The notes below the pieces were generated by a model. The model was not told the DNA's origin. It worked only from the letters and a program-made list of their open reading frames with translations, and made no database searches. From Chamaecrista fasciculata (Eukaryota > Streptophyta > Magnoliopsida > Fabales > Fabaceae): a stretch of DNA of 64,000 nt. Below, piece after piece: positions 37,810-49,858 of this stretch. The stretch is taken from assembly GCA_003254925.1 (NCBI GenBank), contig QANZ01017167.1, positions 62,001-126,000 on the forward strand, given 5' to 3'. How positions within the stretch are numbered: position 1 is the stretch's first letter; each line of letters opens with the position of its first letter. The translations under genes and the position numbers were made by a program.

Positions 37810-40800
37810 TAGTGGTAAATGAATTTGTTAATTTGATGACCAAAATTTTTTATAATAATTTAACAAATAGAATATTTTATATAAAATAAATATAAAAATT
37901 TACATTTTTTGTAATAAAAAAGCACAACAAAAAATTTATAAAACTTTACTTCATTTTAACGGAAATAATTTTCTTTCTTGGCCCAAGAGATATTTTCGCC
38001 TTTAAATCACCCTTTTTGTCTCAAATCAGAAATAACTAGAGTCCTAGACAGCACAAAAAGACAAACTCACATTTTATTATAAAATATAATATAAATCACA
38101 TATTAGATATTACTATTACTATAAACTACAAAATTGAATTTTGACTAGTATCACTTAAATTTCAATAAGTTAAAATATTATATCCTTCGCACATGAATGT
38201 CGTTTTCTTATACATGAATCCAACACACAAGTGATAAGTGTCGTAGGCCTTTCTGTCTCTCTAATGTGGAATTTGAAAATTTATAAAAGAAACATTTAAT
38301 TCTCAAGTATTCATGTCCTCATAAAATAAATCATACCTGTTTTTAGAAAGTTTCGTAAAAAATTTTTTTAGGAATTAAAAACCACATCATTTTCGGCCAC
38401 ATTAATATAAGTATTATTATGTTTAATTTTTAATATTATTTGTATGTAGAATGTTCTTCATAGTTCATGTCAAAGTGCATATATTTTTTTAAACAATTAT
38501 AGATGGATAAGATTATATTATCATTAAGTTATATTTCAAGACTATGGTATAATTACTTGAAATAATATATTTTTTAAAAATATAAATTGATATTCTTCTC
38601 ATGATTAGTGTCATTTCAATGCCTAATTATATTCATTTAAATATTAATAAAATAAAAAATTAGCAATATATTATAAGAATATATTAATTATTATCATTAT
38701 GTTAAAATAAAAAAAAATTACCAATAACAACTGTTAATGATGTACATGGTAGTACGATACGAAGAGGAATTTAAATAAACTACACTTCCGAAACCTAGGA
38801 CAGTTGATATTATTTGCTAATGATTTGTTTAAATGTTTGTATAGTCCAAAACAAAAAATAAATGCCTACTACAAATATTGTTAATTATAATAAATTAAAT
38901 CGCCTTACCAAAAAAAAAATTAAATCGAGATTCTTGCCACGATTTCAAGTTGCTTGCAAGGAAAGATGCCGACAATCAGTTTAATTTTAATAAAATAATT
39001 AATTACAAGTCCACTTGTTAATTTATAATTATGAGGCTCAGTGTGTTAAATTACCAGCTGGAAATAATGAAACCAAATACATACGAGAGATTGTACAAAC
39101 TTTGACACCAAAAGTAATATAAAATAAAATTGGAATAATATAGAAAAATAAATAAATCCAACAAAAATACTTAAATAAGAGTAGTCATATTTTATAGTTT
39201 TTAAAGGCATTTCTTTACTATAGGCAATTAGGCATGTGTTAGTTGAGTTGCCCCACCTTCTAGATACTATTAGTATTAAAAGGTGATTTTTATTTATGGA
39301 AATTATCATATAATTGATTGTTTAATATGACAAAGTAAAAAAGGTTGAAGAATTGTAATTCAATCCTCCATTTTACCTTAGTTTTATTTTCGCCAGACAT
39401 TTTACTTTAGTTTATTAGTACGAAAAAAAATTAGTATAACAAGTTTATACTTTTTTTGGGCCTGAAATAACCAAGTTATACTTACATAAAAATATTAATA
39501 TTGTATAGTTCTAATTTCAAAGGTATTTTCTGTCTTTGGAAAAAAGAAAGGTATGTCTGACATAATAAGTATGTGTTAGTTGAATTGCCCACCACATTCA
39601 TATTATGAGTTATTATTAAAATTAAATGTGGTTTTTATTTATGGAAATAAATTACCACATACCTGATTTTTTTTTTAAGTAAAAGAACTCCTATTCAATC
39701 CTTTCCACTTTTTCTTTATTAGTTTATTAGTAAAAAAACAAAATATACTACACCGTAAAGCCCCCTAAACGATAAAAATAGACAAAAGTACCAAAAAAAA
39801 AAATTATATTTGATTCTCAAAATCATCATTAGAAAGAATAACATTTTTTTTAATATATAAAGAATATAAAAAAATTTACTTAATTTTTTCTAAATAAGTA
39901 CAGAGATGATATTAATTTCTCATTGAAAATGGCTTTACAAAATAGTAAAAAAAAAAAACTTTTTGACCCAAAAACTGAACACCTAAAATCTTGATTCTTT
40001 TAACAAAAACAGAAGCGTTGGAAATAGCATTTGAATAGGAAGGAGGAAACATTGAAAAAAGTAAAAATGGCATTTATGTATGAAGAATCAGATTCCAAGC
40101 AGGTAAACAAAAAAGGTGAAATTCCGCATATATTATGACTTTTTAATTTTTAATTTTAATAATGGAATAAAATAATGTCACACGATGTATTCTCTCGATG
40201 CATGATCTTGACAATAATCAACTTAGGTAAACCAAATAGAATAACAATTTAATAAATTAATAAAATATTTATAAACAAAAATACAAGTCACCGTCGGTGC
40301 AAGTGCAACTCCAATTTTTGTGGTGACGTGACCTCCTTTGCTTCTTCAAGAGTCCTAAGTTTCCTTTATTTTTCTTTTAAATAATAATAATAATAATAAT
40401 AATATTATCATTCAGTGGAAATGACATAAATGTATATGAGTCAATTTCAGGTTTTCACGACCAAATAAATAAATAAATCGAACAGACACAAATGGAAATG
40501 TTATCGAAATTAACGCGCCACGGATAATTATCCATAGGACAACTTTTATGTCAAGTGAGGGCTATAAAATACTATAATGCCACAATAAATAAAATGTAAT
40601 TAAGTATAAAATATTGATTTATTTTTTCTCGTGATTTTTCAAGAAAAAAATATCATTTTAATTCCTTATATTTAATACTAGATTTAATTCCATTTTTATA
40701 TTTTGAAAGAATTCATTTTAATATCTTTTATTTCTAGAGTATATTTTGACATTATTATATTAATTATTATTTAGTGTAGCTTTTTAATCTTTCAAGTTAT

Positions 40801-41140
40801 CTAGATATTCTTTCGTACCAATATTATCCAGACATTAAAAAGTAATTACTATGAGTAATCTTAAAATAAGGGATTAAAATAGTAATCTTATATCTCTTCT
40901 CCTAGATGAGTTATAATCAAACTATAACACCTGAACGTTTTCTCTACAATAAATTAGAAAAATAGTAACCATTATAACCTTCTAGTTTCTACTTTCTACC
41001 CAATAATAAGTATACCATTTATAAAAGTAAAACAGTAGAGTATTAATATGTTATTATGAATTAATGGAGCGTTGGATTAGAAATTTATGTTATTCATATG
41101 AGACTTGAGAGTGAGAGAGGTAGGAAGGAAAAACAAGAAA
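37810..41140. other. Intergenic desert, 37.8-41.1 kb
   Basis: Very AT-rich, with no coding signal. An imperfect direct repeat of about 200 bp lies at 39225-39450 and 39568-39750 (shared: ATGTGTTAGTTGA, TTTTTATTTATGGAAAT). An (AAT)n tract lies at about 40381-40403. Confidence 0.5.
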
Positions 41141-41159
41141 AATAAACAAATTAATCAAA

Positions 41160-41331
41160 TTTGATTGGTCTAGTGGTCAAGCTCATTAGATCGTTTAAGT
41201 AAATGTTGAGAGTTCAAATTTTACCTTATGTATGTAGCAAGTAATTGGTCAGACCCTCAAATAAAACATAATCTTCGCAAAAGATTAATCTTTGAGGTGT
41301 CATGAATATATGGACAATTCAAAGAAAAAAA
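41160..41331 (+). mobile_element. SINE-like retroposon with 16-bp TSD
   Basis: A clear A-box (TGGTCTAGTGGTCAAGC) near the 5' end and a B-box-like GAGAGTTCAAATTTTACC about 45 bp on mark a tRNA-derived Pol III promoter. The body ends in a poly-A tail. Flanking repeats 41144-41159 and 41332-41347 (AAACAAATTAATCAAA / AAACAAATTAATTAAA) agree at 15 of 16. It lies about 240 bp upstream of the probable SFH13 leader exon. Confidence 0.82.
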
Positions 41332-41501
41332 AAACAAATTAATTAAAAAAGATAATGAAAAAGAAAAGGCAGCATCACACAGTTGATCAGTGACCTAACT
41401 TAATTTATTATTACTATTTAAATAACCGAGAATTCTGTAGAGAAAGAAAAAGTAAGAGAAAACGTAAAAGTGTAATTAGAGCAAACAAGAAGGAAAAGAA
41501 A

Positions 41502-41525
41502 AAAGAAGAAGAAGAAGAAGAAGAA
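41502..41525. repeat. (AGA)n microsatellite
   Basis: About eight AGA/GAA units just upstream of the SFH13 leader. Confidence 0.85.
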
Positions 41526-41569
41526 AGAAAGAATAGTTTTACACATTACACATAATAGTTGGGTTGGCA

Positions 41570-41712
41570 TCTTTCTCCATCTTCTCTTTCTCTCTATTTC
41601 TCATTTTCGGTGCTTCAATCTCCATAATTCTCATTCTCTCAGCTTCACCGCCCAAATCTATACTGTAATCTAAATCTTCTTCTCTTTAGCATCAGATTGC
41701 GATTGCGATAAG
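41570..41712 (+). other. Probable non-coding first exon of SFH13 (approximate start)
   Basis: A CT-rich leader ends GCGATAAG|GTACGTTT at 41712/41713, a strong donor. The next acceptor is TTTTTTAG at 42609, giving a ~900-bp leader intron. The transcription start is estimated. Confidence 0.5.
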
Positions 41713-42628
41713 GTACGTTTCTCTCTCTGTATTCTTAATTATACTTCTGCTTTCACTTCTTCTCCTTCAATGCGTCCGCTCCTTTGTTTTATCCCTTTTC
41801 GTCTGTATCTACAACGATTCAATTTAATGGCGTCGGTGTTTCTCTTGCGTCTGTGATCCGTCTTCTCCTTGTCGGCATTGTCCGGTTCAATGCGGTTTCC
41901 CGGTTCGGCAGATGCTTCCGATGCTCTAATTTCTGGAGTTCTGTACTTCACAATTCTACTCCTGTTGGTTTCTTCGATCCTTTCTATTCTTGTATCTGTG
42001 TTTCTCCCTGGTTTTCTCGAGTTTAGTGGAAGATTCGATACTTGCTTTGCTTAATTCGAGTTAATTGGAAGCTACAACCGCAACCTAAATTGCCGAAGGT
42101 GTAAACAACTTGATGGGGTCTGATTCGATGCTGTTTTAGCCCAAGTGGAACACCCAATATCGGATTTATAGTCCTGTGCTGCTCTGTTTTTCATTTTAGT
42201 CGTTTCATTTCTTCTGTCTTGTTATTGTTTTGTATCAAGATTTATGGGGGAAAAAGCAATCAGAGAGCTAGACAATCCTACAGGCTTGCTAAATTTAGTA
42301 TGACGAAGCAGTCTGCTGTGTTTTGCTTCCACTAGATGCTTTAGTTCTAGCTTTATTTTATAGTTCTGTCGCCGACTACATAGCATATAAGCCGTAGCAG
42401 GGGTAGCTGATGAGCCCTGAAAGTGACTTATTTAGCTTCGAATGGCTTCCGTTATTTCCCCATCTTTCGGAGCTGAAATTTTAACGATTTATTTTTCTGA
42501 GAATCTCTTATTTGCAGCTAGTATTTCATACAGAGAATGTAGTCTTCTCTACTAATTGCACTTGATTTCCCAAATTTGACTACTGTATTCTTTCTCTGTA
42601 ATTTTTTAGCTGCCTGGGTTGGAGCAGT

Positions 42629-42652
42629 ATGGAAAGACTGAATCTACTGTGA
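42629..42652 (+). promoter_or_regulatory. Upstream ORF (7 codons) in the SFH13 leader
   Basis: In the second leader exon (42610-42717) an ATG opens a seven-codon frame (MERLNLL then TGA) 59 nt before the main start codon. It could lower translation of the main frame. Conservation is unknown. Confidence 0.5.
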
Positions 42653-42710
42653 GTTCGCTTCCCTGCTTCAACCACTACCATCTACTGTCTTCTTTTCCTA
42701 CTAAATTACT

Positions 42711-45700
42711 ATGTCAGGTATGCTTCTCTATCACTTAGTGTTCTATGGTCTAAACAAAGTCTTGACAGACACTATTTGTTGGTGTAAATAGCTAACCTAA
42801 ACTCGACTGCTTTTTCTTAACTATGTGCTGTAGAAGGCCTCGAGGGGATTGCTTATCATGATGAAATTAAAGAGCGGAGATCTGATTTTGAGATCTTTGA
42901 GGATGAACCACGGCTGTCAAAAATTGAAACCCTCAAGAAGAAAGCTATAAATGCTTCATCTAAGTTCACTCATTCTCTTAAGAAAAGAGGAAAAAGGAAA
43001 ATCGACTACAGGGTTCCATCTGTTTCCATTGAGGACGTACGAGATGCACAAGAGGAGACTGCAGTCCTAGAATTGCGGCAAAGACTAATTGAAAGGGGAT
43101 CATTACCTCCCAGGCATGATGACTATCATACTATGTTAAGGTCTGATCCTTCTTCATTCAGAATATACAAGTAATTGGGCACGTAGCTCCAATGAGCAAC
43201 TGCTTCTCATCCTTTCCCCCCCTTGGTTTAAGAGCTGCATTTTAAACGTCAAGTATGTCATCATTTATATGAAATGTTCCTTTTTACTCTCACTCTCCAA
43301 CCCTCTCCTTTTCTGTTTTTCTGGTAGGTTTCTGAAAGCTAGGGATTTCAACATTGAGAAGACAATCCAAATGTGGGAAGAAATGCTTACATGGAGAAAA
43401 GAATATGGAGTAGACACCATCCTAGAGGTAATGATAGCAATTTACGCCACATCCTCTCATGCTAAATCCTAGAACATAGGATTTTCCAATGTAACAGAAG
43501 AGAGACAAATATTCTCTTCCTTCTGGTTAATTTTACCATGCTTATAATTGCATATTGTACATTGTATTCATTAGTTGCTGATTTGGAATGAAAACTCACA
43601 TTCTAGTACGGTGTAATTTGCATATCTTAGCATCAGCTTGCTTTCTATGTTAAAATACACTTGATTTGTGTTTTGTTTGACTCTAAAGTCTTATCGATCT
43701 TTGAAGGATTTTGAATTTGAAGAGCTGGAAGAAGTATTGCAGTATTATCCTCAGGGTTACCATGGTGTAGATAAGGAAGGTAGACCAGTTTACATTGAGA
43801 GGCTAGGGAAAGCTCATCCAAGCCGCCTAGTACGCGTCACAACAATAGATCGTTATGTGAAATATCATGTCCAAGAGTTTGAGAGGACTCTACAAGAAAA
43901 ATTTCCAGCATGTTCCATTGCAGCGAAGAGACAAATTTGTTCAACAACAACAATATTGGATGTACAGGGCTTGGTATGTTGCATTAAACTAAACTAACTT
44001 CTATAACGTTGTGTCTTACCACTATAGTAGTATGTATCTTCTGTTGGTTTTTGCTTGTTAGATGCTTAACAATTCACACATCTTGATAATATTTAATGCA
44101 GGGTATGAAAAATTTCTCCCGCACTGCTGCTAGTCTCTTGGCTGCTATAACCAAAATAGATAACAATTACTACCCTGAGGTTTCTATCTCTTCTATTGTT
44201 CTGTTTCCAAATTAGTTGGTTTGAACTGCTTTGCTTCCTAATCTTATAAACATTATTCATGCATTTTTGTAGACTTTACATAGAATGTATATTGTAAATG
44301 CTGGTCCTGGCTTCAAAAAGATGCTTTGGCCTGCTGCCCAAAAGTTTCTCGATGCCAAAACTATAGCAAAGATACAGGTGAAAACAAAAATTGTCAGCTA
44401 GTAGTAATTCATGCCCTTCTTTGTAGTTCCACTGTTATCATATCCATTTAATGATTTGACAGGTTCTTGAGCCCAAGTCTTTATACAAGCTACTTGAGGT
44501 CATTGACTCTAGGTATGCATATGTACTTCATCATGCTGTATTGTAATTTCTATTTATATCATTAACTAATCTCTAATTTGTGAATGCACATTTTCAGTCA
44601 ATTGCCGGACTTTTTGGGTGGTTCATGTACATGTCCTGGAGAAGGTGGATGTCTAAGGTCTAACAAGGGTCCATGGAATGATCCACATATCATGAAGGTG
44701 ATCTTTCTTTGCTTTACTCCTAAGATTCTTGTATAAACTAAAGAATATATGTTAAGACTTTATCTTTCCTTTTGACCAAACTATTGGTAATAAATGTGGA
44801 TGTTCTGATTCTAGCTGGTAAATAATGCGGAAGGAACATTTGTGAGGCAAATCACTAGAGTATCTGGTGACCAACAGAAATTTGATTCTTACATTCAGCT
44901 ACGTCCGCTGAAGGCAAGTCATAGACTTCTTGACAGAATAGTCTAAGGATGTTAAATGTGTTTTCTCTAACTTCTACTGTTCACCATCTCACAGGGAAGA
45001 TGTAGTGATACATCAACAGCTGAATCAGGGTCTGATATTGATGATCCCTGTTCTCCCATGGGACAAAGGAGCTCCACTTATTCTCGTTTAGACCCGGTTC
45101 ATGAAGAAGTAAAGTTTTGACACTAGTACATCTGACTCGTACAATAAATCTGTCTCTTTGTATTGTGTGCATGTCTTGAGCTTTCAAAAATATAAAGGCT
45201 GTCTGTTCTGCAGGTCAGGGTATCAGATACCAATGGCTTCTACAGTTGCGACGATGGCACTCCAGCTGTTGAGAAAGTGATGAAAAATGATAAATTTCAC
45301 CATACAGTGGATCAACCAATTCGAAATGGTGATTTGGGGAATATTGCCTATAGGGAAAATTCAGAAGGTATTCTTAAAATAAGTTTTTTTGAGGCAGTTC
45401 TACTTTCTTTTACTATATTCTAAAGTGGAATCCAAATTGTTCATAGGGCTTATTTGTAAGTTTTGGCAATGGAGGTTTAAATTCATGACAACTACTGCTC
45501 ATGTTGAGTCCAACTATCACTGGCTAGTAAATCAGCCTCATCCTTGCCTTTGGAACTTACACAAGATCACATTTCTTTTCAGGCACTTTAATCAGTCATT
45601 GGTTCAACATTGTTAAGGAGAAAATAGAGAGAAGGAATTTCTTTTATATGGCAAGAGGGCTGTTATCCTTCTTGGATACACTGGTCACATTCTTCTGCAA

Positions 45701-47883
45701 TTTAAAATTTCGACTTTGGAGAACCCAGAACAATGTTTACCCATCTATTACCGTGGAACATAACATTAATAACCATTCACCAGCTTCTGAAGCAGTTGAT
45801 GAAAGGGATAACATTCTTCCATGTGTACAGCGTCTCGAGAAACTGGAAAAAGCATTTGAGGAGCTTAGCAACAAACCTACTGATATACCTCTGGAGAAGG
45901 AACAAATGCTTATGGAATCCTTAGATAGGATTAAATCTGTTGAGTTTGACCTTGAAAAGACTAAGAGGGTATGCCACTGTATTTTCTTTGGTCATCCATA
46001 AGACCATAACTTTTGATTGCTCCAATGGAATGATAACCTTAATATATCCTATACATATATAATGTTGCAGGTACTACATGCTACAGTCATGAAGCAGCTT
46101 GAGATTTCTGAGTTGCTGGAGAACTTGCGGGAGTCAAAGTGTCGAGTAAGTTGCTTCTCCTATAAAATTCAATACAGTCCAGTATAAACCCATTACCTTG
46201 AACTGATTTTATGGTGATGCCTCTAAGAGGGTTTTTAAATTTATTATCATTATTATTTGTTTCTCTCAGTATCACAAAGGAACCAAGTATTTTTTTCCCC
46301 AATACCTTGAACACCAAAGCATTGAAGGCTTAAAATAAAAATACAAACTCTACAATACTACGGTGCTGGGGAAGCCTACTACTAATATACTTTGCCATTC
46401 AAAAATTGAACCTTCTTAAGTTTTTAAGTTCTTCTGCTATCTTCACTGTAAGCACCATGAGCTATCTGCTCACCAAAGTCATCATCCTTCAACAGCAGTT
46501 GCCACAAGAATTTGAGCTAGCAATCCATCTTTGTGGAACCTTGTGCAAACCACTGGTAGCATATCCTTTTCCACTTGCCATGCCATCGCCATAGCTGCTA
46601 CAAGTAGGGATGACACCCACATGGGGTGAAGGCGGGAGCCGGAAGTGCCTCTCTTGTCTCCGTCCCCGACTCAACACTTTCGAAATGAACAATAGAATCC
46701 TTTTCCAGAATTCCTTCCATGGAAAATCCATAATGCATTTGCTCTCTTGCTCTTTCTCAATCTGAATGATCTTACAACCTGACATACCATTGAATAGATC
46801 CCATTCGAGGCCACTGACCAAATAAACTGATCCTGCTTCCCCCAGCTATATAAGTGCAGAATAGAATTATTTTTGTGCCTGAATAATAGGTTAGATATAA
46901 TTTATTTTCGAAGTCCCATCTAGCAACTCTAGGTCTAAAGGGATCTTGAACTTTGTACACCCCAGTTTGACCATTGCGAATTTCCCAGAATTTGCTTGCT
47001 ATATGAATTCAGCTCCCATCTCCCAGTTGCTGCTTCAAATGATTTCCTCTCAAGTCCAAACTTTTCCTGGTTCCGTTCCAGCATTGTGTCTTGCTAAGTA
47101 CATCTAAACTGGGACTTAGGGTCGGCAACCTGGTATTTATTTCAAGGGATACACATGGAATGAGGTTGGCTTATAATCTCGATCTGAGTTTGTTTTGCCA
47201 GTAGTGTGGCATTTAGGCCTCCGGATTACAGAATCCTAGTCCTCCCACGTCAGTGGGTTTTTCCAGCAATTTCCTATCCAATTAGTGTATTCTCTTCCTC
47301 CTGTGATGCCCCAAAAGAAGTCTGTGGATACCTAATAGTTGATGACTTGATGCCAGAGAGCATTCAGTAGCAGTAAAAAATCCATTGTTTTATTGTTTGA
47401 TACTAACTTTTTAGTTTGTCCTACTAAATAAGCTTACGGGCTAAGTTATGATTGATTTTGAGTGTTCAAACCATAGTTTAGACGAATTACATCTTGATAA
47501 AATATATTACGTTTTGAATCATATGGTGCTTCAAAGTTTAATATTATTATTTTAGATTAACATAAACTTTATATGACGGTCAATTACCTAGCTGTCAATG
47601 AAACATGCTTTGGCAAAGCACCATACTATGTTATTCCAACATGTTATGTTCAGTAAAAAAAGGGTATTTAGTGGTTGCATATATTCACCTAGGCTACATG
47701 ACCTACATGTGCTGATGTGCATAACGTAAGGACGACATTAAAGACGAAATATTTTTTCTAAATTGTATATGTTATGGAAGACTGAATTTGGATGCATGCA
47801 TCTTTCAATTCACTCTATTTATTTCATGAGAAAGCTGTGTTAACAAAGGCTTCTTCTTGCAGCAAAGAAGACTGTTATGTTGA
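42711..47883 (+). CDS. SFH13: Sec14-nodulin phosphatidylinositol/phosphatidylcholine transfer protein, SFH13-like (14 coding exons, 620 aa)
   Basis: Lipid-transfer protein joining a Sec14 domain to a nodulin-like C-terminus, thought to couple lipid exchange to phosphoinositide signalling at membranes. Exons: 42711-42717, 42834-43140, 43328-43427, 43707-43973, 44102-44179, 44273-44377, 44463-44512, 44598-44697, 44815-44913, 44995-45108, 45214-45367, 45583-45968, 46071-46145, 47863-47883 (1863 nt, stop TGA). Exon 1 encodes only Met-Ser plus one base. After a basic stretch ([20 protein letters not shown]) come the CRAL-TRIO N region (about 70-135) and lipid-binding domain (140-320; [44 protein letters not shown]). 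The C-terminal coiled-coil part ([20 protein letters not shown]) ends RQRRLLC. Exon order and motifs match the Arabidopsis SFH13 that I recall. The intron after 44913 uses a GC donor. The last intron is 1.7 kb and carries transposon debris. Confidence 0.94.
46605..46680 (+). repeat. hAT-like end fragment in SFH13 intron 13
   Basis: TAGGGATGACACCCACATGG followed by G/C-rich 'gaaggcggg' and 'tctccgtccccgac' closely resembles the left ends at 61038 and 61576. No right end is seen here. Confidence 0.5.
46680..47330 (-). pseudogene. Decayed L1-type LINE fragment, antisense in SFH13 intron 13
   Basis: On the minus strand, broken frames spell the region that follows the reverse transcriptase in plant L1 elements: FFWG near 47309-47320, GLGFCNPEA near 47215-47243, and NATLLAKQT at 47187-47213, in the right order and spacing. 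These match the plant L1 pattern '(F/W)[21 protein letters not shown]' that I recall. Stops and frameshifts show it is dead. The boundaries are approximate. Confidence 0.6.
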
Positions 47884-49858
47884 GATACATAGAGTACAAA
47901 TTGGAAACTCAGACACCTGGAGATAGTTTCATTTTCATTTCATCAAATAGAAGACTTGGCCCAAAGTCACCTTTATATGAGGACCTTACACAAGGCTGAG
48001 GCGATGGGGTTCGCAATTCAAGCCTTATCGGTTGTTGTAGCATATACTTGGAAGAGACACGAAATGGTATTGGGATACGGTTCCTCTGTTATAAATACAT
48101 AATAATGTATGGTTCCCACTAAATCCTTTTACCTCAGCTCATAGCTGAGCTGACAACAATTTGTAGTTTGCTCTTTGGGGGATTACACGTTCAATGCTAG
48201 ACACAGTTGAGAATAGATGAAGGCTAATAGAAAAGTTAATAGCTGAGCAAGTTTTTTTCTTCATTTTTGGAACATGTTGGAGTACAGGTTTTTCGAGTAT
48301 ATATTTCACATTGACCAAGAAAGTTAAAAAGTTATAGACTTTGTGGTGGATGACGAGTATTATTGTTACTATTTGTTTGGGATTGGGGACATAAAGTATT
48401 TAACATAAATTGCCCTAGATGTATGCCATAAATTGACACCTGAAATACAGAGAAAGCGTTTTGTTTTTTATATTGAATGCATGATTGTTATGTGATTGAG
48501 TAGTATACTAGTATCATTCAAGGATATCCGAAGCAGCTTATGGAATAACTTGAACGTAAGAATGGGATCGAACTTGAGTATTTTGAGAATTATATGGTAT
48601 ATTCTTGCTGACAAACTCTAGGTAGACGTAATTTGTAGAAACAAAGTATTTAAGATTGACATCTTACAATGGATTGAAAAAGACACCGAATCATGAAATT
48701 AAATTGAAAATCGTAAGATTTTATAAGTAAATTATAATAGAATAAAAATTTTATCAGCATAAAATTGGATGGATTAATAAATTCATAGATGATTTAATTT
48801 AATTTTTGAAATATAAAATAGTAAGATTTAGTATAAAAATGTAATTGTAATAAATTTGATATTTTTATTACAATATTAATTTAAATTTAATGAAAAATAT
48901 GACTTTATATCTTAAACTATTCAACCAATGTAGAACCAAATTAAATTTAAATTCAATGTTAGTTAATATATTTAAAATAATCAACTTGATTGTAATGCTT
49001 ATTTTGAAAATTAAATATTGTAACTTTATCGTTTAAAAATAAATGAAAAAGTTTACCAATTCTTAAGGACTAAATTACTAATTTACTCTAACTATTCAAC
49101 ATTTTGTAGTATTTTTATAAAACATGTTATAAGTCACTGGAAAGTTTGCTTCGAAACATTAAAACAAGTTACAAGTCATTACTCATTGGGTGTAATATTT
49201 ACTTTTTTCTTTTAAAAGATAATTTTTCATAAAAAAATTATAAAATAATAGAATCAATGAGATTTATTTATGAGATCATAATAACCGACTAAGACAAAAT
49301 TTATGTTAACAAGTCTTTTTTAAAGAAAAAAAAAAGAAAAAAGTGTTCACTATTCATATTATCATAACTGGGAATATCGTGATTAAGAAACAGAATTTAT
49401 GACAATTCAGGGATGAAAGAACCATAGCTATTGTTTTCCCCTTCCAGCATCCAACAAGTATCTGCTATCCAAATGTAAATAAGCATTTGGTTTCAACAAA
49501 TGAAGTCTTGGTGAATGGGGTTTTTCAGGTTTTACGTACACCATAATCTCTTGAAGATAAAATGAGGACATTAAAGTGAAGGTGGAAGAAAAACATAAAA
49601 AGAGCAAGATTCAGCCAAAGATCACTTGTGTCATTTCATGACCCCAAAACACAATTGATTTGACTCAACGTTCAATGAAGGCAAAGACAGTAACTAAAGC
49701 ACAAAAAATTGACCCATAGAATGAGAACTTTAAAACTTAGTAATATTCATGGGTGTCCTGTCAGCAAGTTTACAGAAGGAAAATAATGTGAGCAGACACA
49801 CCTGGACATTATATTCTCATGGCTAATTAATTATGTAATTCAGACCTAACAATAACAT
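47884..49858. other. Region between the convergent SFH13 and SUA genes
   Basis: The SFH13 3' UTR probably extends to about 48.4 kb and the SUA 3' UTR starts from 49858 on the other strand. Between about 48680 and 49095 there is a degenerate repeat of the same type as in CML21 intron 3 ('cttgattgtaa', 'ggactaaattac', 'aatttactct'). No gene is seen. Confidence 0.5.

Noticed and set aside
41160..41240. tRNA gene
   Set aside because: A and B boxes are present, but no cloverleaf or anticodon stem can be formed. TSD and poly-A show it is a SINE. The same applies at 23413 and 12119.
41739..42054. ORFs of 61-80 aa on both strands
   Set aside because: They fall in the SFH13 leader intron, have no family signature, and overlap one another.
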